This document shows, one piece after another, positions 35,663 to 42,017 of a stretch of DNA of 42,017 nt. The stretch comes from Pararhodospirillum oryzae (GTDB lineage Bacteria; Pseudomonadota; Alphaproteobacteria; Rhodospirillales; Rhodospirillaceae). The stretch is from positions 1 to 42,017 of the forward strand of contig NZ_BJZO01000035.1 of NCBI RefSeq assembly GCF_007992075.1, read 5' to 3'. Each line of letters opens with the position of its first letter. Positions within the stretch are counted from its first letter, which is position 1. A program made the translations under genes and the position numbers. Under the pieces are notes generated by a model. That model was not told the DNA's origin. It saw only the letters and a list, made by a program, of their open reading frames with translations, and ran no database searches.

Positions 35663-36046
35663 ATGCTTGACGACGTAATGCTCATCTTGACCGGCTTCTT
35701 CGTGGTGATGATGGTCCTGGCCATGATGTGGGGCATGTGCGCCCTGATCGGCAAGATCTTCATCCACCGCGCCGCCCGCCCGCCGGCGCCGGCACCGGCC
35801 CCCCGGGCGCCGGTCCCCGCCCCGGGCGGAATCCCCACGGGAATCCCGCCGGCCCACGTGGCGGCGATCGCCGGGGCCGTGGCTCACCTCACGGCGGGAC
35901 GCGGGCGCATTCTCCAGGTCAGTGCCCCGGTGGATCCGGGCGCGGTCTGGGGCATGCACGGCCGGCTCACGCAGTTTTCCGCCCACCGTCTGCGCCCCGG
36001 CTGGGGGCCGACGTCGCTGCCCCCGACCCGGGGCCGGACTCTCTGA
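35663..36046 (+). CDS. mmdD: Sodium pump decarboxylase gamma/delta subunit (OadG/MmdD type)
   Basis: About 127 residues. One N-terminal membrane helix (MLILTGFFVVMMVLAMMWGMC) is followed by a Pro/Ala-rich linker and a small C-terminal domain (HVAAIAGAVAHLTAG onward), the OadG layout. This subunit holds the complex together and ties the carboxyltransferase to the membrane part. The ATG at 35663 has GGGAG upstream; the frame's earlier start at 35627 lies in the terminator. It is poorly conserved in sequence, so the call relies on architecture and position. Confidence 0.82.
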   Translation: MLDDVMLILTGFFVVMMVLAMMWGMCALIGKIFIHRAARPPAPAPAPRAPVPAPGGIPTGIPPAHVAAIAGAVAHLTAGRGRILQVSAPVDPGAVWGMHGRLTQFSAHRLRPGWGPTSLPPTRGRTL

Positions 36047-36064
36047 CAGCCTTCCGAGGAACCC

Positions 36065-36460
36065 ATGATCAGACATCTGCGGATCACCGTGGACGGCACC
36101 GCCTATGACGTGACCGTCGAGGATCTCGCCCCTGGCTCGGCGGGCGTTGCCGGTCCGGGCCTGCCGGCTCCCACGCCCACCGCCCTGCCCTCCCATCCAA
36201 CGCCCTCGGCCCTGCCCGCCGCGAGCCCGCCCGCCGTGCACGCCGGAAACGGCGACATTCCCAGTCCCCTGGCCGGCACCGTGGTGACCGTCACCGTGAG
36301 CGTGGGCCAGACCGTGACCGAGGGCGACACCTTGATGGTGCTGGAGTCCATGAAGATGAACACGCCGATCAACGCCCCGCGTGGCGGAACGGTCGGCGCC
36401 ATCTCCGTGACCCCGGGCGCCACCGTCACCGAGGGACAGATTCTTCTCACCCTCGCCTGA
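36065..36460 (+). CDS. mmdC: Biotin carrier subunit of the decarboxylase
   Basis: 131 residues. A short N-terminal strand region ([19 protein letters not shown]), a Pro/Ala-rich flexible linker (about 30-60), then a biotinyl domain (about 62-131) with the biotin lysine in [11 protein letters not shown]. This linker-plus-biotinyl form is typical of Mmd/Gcd pumps, where the domain swings between the carboxyltransferase and the membrane beta subunit. It lies 18 bases after the delta subunit and 13 before the beta subunit. Confidence 0.93.
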   Translation: MIRHLRITVDGTAYDVTVEDLAPGSAGVAGPGLPAPTPTALPSHPTPSALPAASPPAVHAGNGDIPSPLAGTVVTVTVSVGQTVTEGDTLMVLESMKMNTPINAPRGGTVGAISVTPGATVTEGQILLTLA

Positions 36461-36473
36461 GGAAGGCCGCCCC

Positions 36474-37625
36474 ATGGACATGTCCGCCGCCATCGCGCAA
36501 AAGCTTGACCAGATCTGGGGCCTGACCGCCATCCCGGACGTCACCTGGCAAATGCTGGTGATGTGGGTTGTGGTGGTGGTTTTGCTGTATCTGGCCGTTT
36601 TCCGCCAGTTCGAGCCGTTGCTGCTGATCCCGATCGCGTTCGGGGCCCTGCTTGCCAACCTGCCCACCGAGGGACTGCTCAACGAGCCCATCGATGGGCA
36701 CGGCGGCGGTTTGTACTATTACATCTCCAAGGGCGTCGAACTGGAGATCTTCCCGCCCCTGATCTTCCTGGGGGTCGGCGCGCTCACCGACTTTGGCCCC
36801 CTCATCGCCAATCCCCGCACCCTGGTGCTGGGCGCGGCCGCCCAGTTTGGCGTGTTCGCCACCTTCATGGGCGCGATTTTCCTGGGCTTTTCTCCGCATG
36901 AGGCCGCCTCGATCGGCATCATCGGCGGGGCCGACGGCCCGACCTCGATTTTCCTCACCAACAAGCTGGCCCCCGATCTGCTGGGCCCGATCGCCGTTGC
37001 CGCCTACAGCTACATGGCGCTGGTGCCCCTGATCCAGCCGCCGATCATGCGCGCCCTCACCACCGAGTCCGAACGGCGCATCCGCATGAAGTCGCTGCGG
37101 ACCGTCTCGCGCCTGGAAAAGCTGATCTTCGCGTTCATGGTCACGGTCGTGGTGATCTTGCTGGTGCCGGCCGCCTCGGCCCTGATCGGCATGCTGATGC
37201 TGGGCAATTTCCTGCGCGAATCCCTGGTCACCGAACGCCTGACCAAGGCCTCGCAAAACGAGATCATCAACATCGTGACCATTTTCCTGGGCACCTCGGT
37301 GGGCATCACCATGACCGGCGAGCGTTTCCTGACCCCGGAAACCTTGAAAATCCTGGCGTTGGGCGTGATCGCCTTCGGCTTTTCCACCGCCGCCGGCGTG
37401 CTCATGGCCAAGTTCATGAACCTGGTCTCGAAGGAAAAAATCAACCCGCTGATCGGCTCGGCCGGGGTGTCGGCCGTGCCCATGGCCGCGCGCGTCAGCC
37501 ACCTGGAAGGCCAGCGCGCTGATCCCAACAACTACCTTCTGATGCACGCCATGGGCCCCAATGTCGCCGGCGTCATCGGCACCGCCGTGGTCGCGGGCTA
37601 CTTCCTGTCGTGGTTCGGATCCTGA
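36474..37625 (+). CDS. mmdB: Na+-translocating decarboxylase beta subunit
   Basis: 383 residues, an integral membrane subunit that decarboxylates carboxybiotin and moves Na+ across the inner membrane. Visible family blocks: [40 protein letters not shown] (the conserved Asp region), [33 protein letters not shown] and the C-terminal [18 protein letters not shown]. It is full length compared with OadB/MmdB/GcdB. The four-gene set is complete. Substrate specificity comes from the alpha subunit, not this one. Confidence 0.95.
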   Translation: MDMSAAIAQKLDQIWGLTAIPDVTWQMLVMWVVVVVLLYLAVFRQFEPLLLIPIAFGALLANLPTEGLLNEPIDGHGGGLYYYISKGVELEIFPPLIFLGVGALTDFGPLIANPRTLVLGAAAQFGVFATFMGAIFLGFSPHEAASIGIIGGADGPTSIFLTNKLAPDLLGPIAVAAYSYMALVPLIQPPIMRALTTESERRIRMKSLRTVSRLEKLIFAFMVTVVVILLVPAASALIGMLMLGNFLRESLVTERLTKASQNEIINIVTIFLGTSVGITMTGERFLTPETLKILALGVIAFGFSTAAGVLMAKFMNLVSKEKINPLIGSAGVSAVPMAARVSHLEGQRADPNNYLLMHAMGPNVAGVIGTAVVAGYFLSWFGS

Positions 37626-37636
37626 AAACCGGGGAA

Positions 37637-37679
37637 CCCGGGGGGACGTCGGCGCGTCCGGCGCCCCCCCTTGATTTTT
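37637..37679 (+). terminator. Terminator of the decarboxylase operon
   Basis: GGGGGG-ACG...CGT-CCGGCGCCCCCC forms an imperfect GC hairpin, followed by TTGATTTTTG. It lies 12 bases after the mmdB stop, before the SNF2 gene. Confidence 0.65.
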
Positions 37680-37745
37680 GATTGTCCCGTCCGTCCTGGC
37701 ACGGAATCCTGGCGTCTTCCTCCCTTTGATGATGCCAGGACTGAC

Positions 37746-40700
37746 ATGCTGTCTTCCCCCTCCCCTTCCATTACCCCCTCCGCCCTGCCCGCGGACCAGC
37801 GCCTGTTCCTGGGGATCCGGGCCGCGCTGGGGGGGCCGCTGCCGCGGACGGCGATGGAAAGGGTGCTCAAGGCGGGGGCCGTGCCCTTGCCCGGGATTTC
37901 GGCCGAAGCCTTCCAGGCTCTGGGCAACACGCTGATCGAAAAGCGCCTCCTGGGGAAAAAGGGGTTTTGTTCCCCGACGCTCGCCCACGTCATGACCCGT
38001 GACCTGCTGGCCAGCCTCGGCCCCGGCCGGTTCAAGAGCCTGGTTGAAAAGGCCTGTCCCCTCCTTCCCTTCCAGCCCGATCGACCAAATCCGCCGCTGC
38101 GCCTGGCCGTGTACCTGAATGACCGGGCTTTCTACGAAAACACCCTGGAGCGGCAGGCGAGCTTTTACAAAGCCAGCCATCTCACGGAAACCTGGGATCT
38201 GGAGAAGGCCTTCGGCGACCTGGAGGTCGATGGACCGTGGCTTGCCACCCTTGATTCCTTCTTTTGGCCCCGGCTGGTCGCGGCCCGCGCCGCCCGGGTG
38301 GCCGCGTGGGGACAAAACCCGGGTGAACGCGATCGTCTCGCCGCCCTGATGCGGGACCATCCCGCCCTGGCCCCCGCCTGCTGGCCGTTTCAGGCCGACC
38401 TCGCGCTGCTCAACGCCGACCTGCCGGCGCTGGACGCGCTGCTCGCGGCCGTTCCCGCGGGCGTCCCGCCGTCCCTGGTTCTCGCGCCCCAAGGCGCCCG
38501 GGCCTTGCTGGCGGGAGAAGAGCCCGCGCGGGCGGTTGCCCTGTTCGGCGCGGCCTTGAAGGAACACCGCAAGATCACCCGCAAGCGCAAGGGAGGCTTG
38601 CCGGGACTGGCCGGGGTGCTCCACGCCTGCGCGCTGCTGGCCGCCGCCACCCCTGACTCCTTGAACGCCCTCGCGGTGGTCTTGCCGGACAAGGACCCCT
38701 CTCCCGATGCCCTGGCCCTGCGGGCCTTGCACGACCTCGCCTTGAATCACCTCGCCGAGGCGCGGAACCGGCTCCATGCCCTCCCGCCGCCGCGAAAGGA
38801 GGCGCGTCCCCTGCCGGTGGCCCTGACCGCTCTGGCCCTCGCCCACGTCAATCCCGCCGACCTGAAACACGGGGAAGACGGGTTTCAGGCCCGCTTCACC
38901 GAGATGGGAACACGCTTCCCCCTGGCCGCGCGAATCCTGGCCGAGGCCCTGGCCCCGAACGCCACCGCGTCCAGGCCCTACACGGCGTTCCTGGAAAAAA
39001 CACTCCCCGCCCTTCCCTTTCGCTTCATGGACGTGATCGCCACCAAGGCCCCCTGGGAGCGGGTCCTGGCCAACCTGGAGGCCGTGCTGGCCCCCGCCGC
39101 CGCGCCCCCGACCAGCACGGCCGCTCCGGGCGCCCGGCGACTGGCGTGGATGATCGACATGGAGCACCACAACATCGCGCCCGTGGAACAGGTCCTCCAG
39201 GCCAGGGGCTGGAGCGCCGGGCGGCCGGTGGCGCTCCAGCGCTTTCAGCGCGAGGACCCACGCCTTGATTATCTCGACAGCCACGACCGCAAGGCCCTTG
39301 ATACTCTTTCCCAGCGGATCGACGCCTGGAGTTACGCCCCGGTCTGGGAGTTTCCCCCCCACGACACCTTGCCGGCCCTGATCGGCCATCCCCGGGTTTT
39401 CGATGCCCACGCCCCCACCCATCCCGTCGAGTTGGTGGCGGGCCGGGTCGAGTTGATCCTGGCGGCCTGCAAATCCGGGTACAGCCTGACCGTGTCCCAC
39501 GGCGCGAACAGCCCCGCCGTCTTCCTGGATCGGGAAAGCCCAACCCGTTGGCACGTGGTGGAACTGACCGCCCAGGGCGTGGCCCTGGGCGCGCTGCTGG
39601 GCCCCACCGGCTTGCAGGTTCCCCCCGAGGGGCGCGAGCACCTGATCAGGATCGCCCAGCTCGAAGCCCCTTCCTTCCCCTTGCGCATCGAGGCCGAGGA
39701 CCTGGACGACACCCCGATCACGCCCGGCTCGCCCGCGTCCGTCTTGCGCCTGGAGCCCCTGGACGAGGGCCTGCGGATCACGCAAGGGGTGCGCCCGGCC
39801 GGCGCCGAGGGGCCCTTTTTGCCGCCCGGCGTGGGCACGCGGATCCTGGTCGTGGGCGGCGGGGAAAACCGCCAGCGGGTGCGCCGCGATCCGGAGGCCG
39901 AAAGCCGGGCGGCGGCGGCCTTGCGCGACGCCTGCCCCATGCTGGACGGGGAAGGCCCCGCCTGGATCCTTGATGACCTGGGCTCCGCCCTGGAACTCCT
40001 GCACGCACTCCAGGCCCTGCCCGAGCCGCCGGCCCTCGAATGGCCGCGGGGCGAAACCCTCCGCCTGCTCCCCCCCGTCTCGGGCCGCGCCGTGCAGGTG
40101 AGCATCCATTCCGGCACCAACTGGTTCGCCGTCGAGGGAAGCGTGCAGGTCGATGAAGGCCTGGTTCTTGATCTCAAGGACGTGCTCGACCGGCTGGGCA
40201 GCGCACCCCGGGGGTTCGTCCCCCTGGGCGAAGGCCGGTTCCTGGCCCTGGAACACAGCCTGCGCACCCGCCTGGCCCACCTGAACCGGCTGGGCGATCT
40301 GGAGCGGTTGCCCACGCTGGCCGGAGCCATCGTGCGCGATCTGCTCGACGATGCCGGCCAGGTGCAGGGGGATGCCGGCTGGCGTGCCTTTGTCGAGCGC
40401 CTGGACAACGCACGCGACTGGACCCCCGCCCTGCCCGCCGGCTTCACCGCCGAGCTGCGCGACTACCAGCGCGACGGCTTCGCCTGGATGGCCCGGCTCG
40501 CGCGCTGGGGGGCCGGCGCCCTGCTGGCCGACGACATGGGCCTGGGCAAGACCATCCAGACCCTGGCGGTGATGGTGGACAAGGCCCGTCACGGCCCCGT
40601 GCTGGTGGTTGCCCCCGTTTCGGTGTGTGGCAACTGGGCGGCCGAGATCGCCCGTTTCGCGCCCGGGCTGGCCGTCACCCGCCTGGCCGAGGCCGAAGAC

Positions 40701-41822
40701 CGGGGCGAAGTGCTGGACGCCCTGGAACCGGGTCGGGTGCTGATCGTTTCCTATGGCCTGCTCCCGCGCGAGGAGGAGCGGTTGCGCCCCATCCGCTGGG
40801 CGATGCTGGTGCTCGACGAAGCGCAGGCGATCAAGAACCCGGACACCCAGCGCGCCCGAACGGCCCTCGCGCTGACGGCCGACTTTCGGGTTGCCCTGAC
40901 CGGCACCCCGATCGAAAACAGCCTGGATGAACTCTGGAGCCTGTTCCGGTTCTTGAATCCGGGCCTGCTGGGCGGGCGGAGCGCCTTCACCCAGCGTTTC
41001 GCCGGGCCCCAGGCGCAGGCGGATCCCACGGCACGCGCGGCCTTGCGGGCCCTGGTGCGGCCCTTCTTGCTGCGCCGGACCAAGGCATCGGTTCTGGCCG
41101 AACTGCCGCCGCGCACCGAGCAAACGCTGGTCGTGGAACCGGGGCCCGACGAACGCGCCTTCTACGAGGCCCTGCGCCGCACCGCCCTGGAACGCCTGGA
41201 CCAGGCCGGGGAGGCGCGCACCCGCGTGCACATCCTGGCCGAGATCACCCGCTTGCGGCAGGCCTGTTGCGATCCGGCCCTGGTCGCGCCCGAGGCCGAC
41301 GTGCCCTCGGCCAAGCGCGAGGCCTTCCTGGACCTGATCGCCGAGCTGCGCGAGGGCCGGCACCGCGCCCTGGTCTTCAGCCAGTTCGTCGGCCACCTGA
41401 ACCGGATCAAGAGCGCCCTCGACGCCGCCGCCATTCCCTATCTCAGCCTGGACGGCTCCACCCCTTCGCGCGAGCGCGACAGGCGGGTGGCCGCCTTCCA
41501 GGCCGGAGAGGGTGACGTGTTCCTGATCAGCCTCAAGGCCGGTGGCGTGGGCCTGAACCTGACGGCAGCCGATTACGTGATCCACCTGGACCCGTGGTGG
41601 AACCCGGCGGTCGAGGATCAGGCCTCGGACCGCGCCCACCGCCTGGGGCAGCAGCGCCCCGTCACCATTTACCGGCTGGTGATCAAGAACAGCATCGAGG
41701 AAGGCATCCTCGCCTTGCACCAGCGCAAGCGCGACCTCGCGGACGCCTTGCTGGAAGACGCCGACCACGCCGGCACCTTGTCGGAAGAGGAACTTTTGGG
41801 GTTGATCCAGGCCGGGCTTTAA
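37746..41822 (+). CDS. Large SNF2-family ATPase/helicase-like protein
   Basis: 1358 residues. The SNF2 ATPase occupies the last third: YQRDGFAWMARL about 908, Walker A DDMGLGKT about 930, LDEAQAIKNP about 1022, ALTGTPIENSLDELWSLF about 1050, then the second RecA-like domain with LVFSQFVGHL, SLKAGGVGLNLTAADYVIHLDPWWNPAVEDQASDR region about 1265-1300 and RLGQQRPVTIYRL. The first 900 residues are unrecognised: a helical region (about 200-430) with TPR-like patterns and a mixed region (about 480-880). No SWIM cysteine finger is seen. Likely a DNA translocase that remodels protein-DNA or RNA polymerase complexes, as in RapA/HepA. ATG at 37746 has AGGA upstream. Confidence 0.9.
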   Translation: MLSSPSPSITPSALPADQRLFLGIRAALGGPLPRTAMERVLKAGAVPLPGISAEAFQALGNTLIEKRLLGKKGFCSPTLAHVMTRDLLASLGPGRFKSLVEKACPLLPFQPDRPNPPLRLAVYLNDRAFYENTLERQASFYKASHLTETWDLEKAFGDLEVDGPWLATLDSFFWPRLVAARAARVAAWGQNPGERDRLAALMRDHPALAPACWPFQADLALLNADLPALDALLAAVPAGVPPSLVLAPQGARALLAGEEPARAVALFGAALKEHRKITRKRKGGLPGLAGVLHACALLAAATPDSLNALAVVLPDKDPSPDALALRALHDLALNHLAEARNRLHALPPPRKEARPLPVALTALALAHVNPADLKHGEDGFQARFTEMGTRFPLAARILAEALAPNATASRPYTAFLEKTLPALPFRFMDVIATKAPWERVLANLEAVLAPAAAPPTSTAAPGARRLAWMIDMEHHNIAPVEQVLQARGWSAGRPVALQRFQREDPRLDYLDSHDRKALDTLSQRIDAWSYAPVWEFPPHDTLPALIGHPRVFDAHAPTHPVELVAGRVELILAACKSGYSLTVSHGANSPAVFLDRESPTRWHVVELTAQGVALGALLGPTGLQVPPEGREHLIRIAQLEAPSFPLRIEAEDLDDTPITPGSPASVLRLEPLDEGLRITQGVRPAGAEGPFLPPGVGTRILVVGGGENRQRVRRDPEAESRAAAALRDACPMLDGEGPAWILDDLGSALELLHALQALPEPPALEWPRGETLRLLPPVSGRAVQVSIHSGTNWFAVEGSVQVDEGLVLDLKDVLDRLGSAPRGFVPLGEGRFLALEHSLRTRLAHLNRLGDLERLPTLAGAIVRDLLDDAGQVQGDAGWRAFVERLDNARDWTPALPAGFTAELRDYQRDGFAWMARLARWGAGALLADDMGLGKTIQTLAVMVDKARHGPVLVVAPVSVCGNWAAEIARFAPGLAVTRLAEAEDRGEVLDALEPGRVLIVSYGLLPREEERLRPIRWAMLVLDEAQAIKNPDTQRARTALALTADFRVALTGTPIENSLDELWSLFRFLNPGLLGGRSAFTQRFAGPQAQADPTARAALRALVRPFLLRRTKASVLAELPPRTEQTLVVEPGPDERAFYEALRRTALERLDQAGEARTRVHILAEITRLRQACCDPALVAPEADVPSAKREAFLDLIAELREGRHRALVFSQFVGHLNRIKSALDAAAIPYLSLDGSTPSRERDRRVAAFQAGEGDVFLISLKAGGVGLNLTAADYVIHLDPWWNPAVEDQASDRAHRLGQQRPVTIYRLVIKNSIEEGILALHQRKRDLADALLEDADHAGTLSEEELLGLIQAGL

Positions 41823-41858
41823 CATCAATCGGCCTGGAAAAAGGTAAAGACCGGGGAG

Positions 41859-41960
41859 GCAGAGCCTGTCAGTTTCAGATGGAAATGGACAGACTCTGCA
41901 TCCCTTTGTTTGAGTTTGTCTTTTCGGGAAAAGCGGTGTCCACTTTTCCCTGACAAACTC
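41859..41960 (+). repeat. Double-hairpin palindromic repeat, copy C
   Basis: First hairpin GCAGAGCCTGTC...GACAGACTCTGC, linker ATCCCTTTGTTT, second hairpin GAGTTTGTC...GACAAACTC enclosing CGGGAAAAG/CACTTTTCCC. This is the most complete copy, 37 bases after the SNF2 stop. The matching copy at 23847 agrees over nearly its whole length. Confidence 0.9.
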
Positions 41961-42017
41961 TAGCCTCCCCGGGCCCCTCCATTCATGAGGGCTAATACCA
42001 ACGGTTGGAACTGATGA

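Noticed and set aside
34412-36691. Long minus-strand open frame opposite mmdA-mmdC
   Set aside because: Same antisense artefact; it crosses a terminator hairpin and has no motif or ribosome site.
37697-37712. TGGCACG upstream of the SNF2 gene
   Set aside because: The -24 half is good, but the -12 position reads CCTGG, so the essential TTGC is missing.
36447-41828. Very long minus-strand open frame opposite mmdB and the SNF2 gene
   Set aside because: High-GC codon bias keeps the antisense frame open. The plus strand has conserved SNF2 and decarboxylase motifs, while the antisense translation is low-complexity Gly/Gln/Arg/His without motifs.
41984-42017. Short ATG frame and CCAACGGTTGG palindrome at the right edge
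   Set aside because: Ten codons only, without a ribosome site; the palindrome is too short and too near the edge to interpret.

Overview
This is a high-GC, gene-dense chromosomal segment of an alphaproteobacterium. No rRNA, tRNA, CRISPR array, transposase or phage gene was seen. Three things point to the Rhodospirillaceae, plausibly a purple nonsulfur genus such as Rhodospirillum or Pararhodospirillum: 5-aminolevulinate synthase (the C4 heme/bacteriochlorophyll route), a nif-fix block under a sigma-54 promoter, and a MucR/Mur-type Fur regulator pair beside ornithine-lipid genes. The genus is inference; the class is well supported.

Layout. (1) 1-7783, minus strand: fur, olsB, olsA, miaB, phoH, ybeY, corC and lnt, read right to left. 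It is a tightly packed envelope/RNA housekeeping cluster with several stop-start overlaps. (2) 7935-8357: a MucR/Ros regulator with its own terminator. (3) 8910-15320, minus strand: a nitrogen-fixation accessory unit, iscA-like, NifU C-terminal protein, nifV, nifW, then fixA, fixB, fixC, fixX. It starts from a near-perfect -24/-12 promoter with a canonical NifA site (TGT-N10-ACA) about 100 bases further upstream. Three consecutive terminators separate it from a winged-helix-like gene at 15511-16059. The nitrogenase structural genes are not in the window. (4) 16480-21082: hemA, a tandem universal stress protein, a small exported protein and a D-2-hydroxyacid dehydrogenase. (5) 21134-23758: a tail-anchored pseudokinase and a polytopic membrane protein of unknown role. 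(6) 24045-26543: hisZ-purA. (7) 26723-32207: a GH17-GT2 fusion of the beta-1,3-glucan synthase type, a small exported Pro/Ala-rich protein and an exported CHAP hydrolase. (8) 32304-33674: a MATE transporter. (9) 34022-37625, plus strand: a complete four-subunit sodium-pumping acyl-CoA decarboxylase. (10) 37746-41822: a 1358-residue SNF2-type ATPase.

How they fit together. FixABCX supplies low-potential electrons to nitrogenase. NifV makes the homocitrate of its cofactor, NifW protects the MoFe protein, and the IscA/NifU proteins deliver Fe-S clusters. OlsB and OlsA together would make phosphorus-free ornithine lipids. The decarboxylase would couple decarboxylation of (S)-methylmalonyl-CoA (or a related acyl-CoA) to Na+ export, which suits dark fermentative propionate metabolism.

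Least explained signals: the pseudokinase pair, the large N-terminal part of the SNF2 protein, a strong terminator inside the decarboxylase operon, and a dispersed double-hairpin repeat of about 100 bp present in four intergenic copies, one of which looks hybrid.
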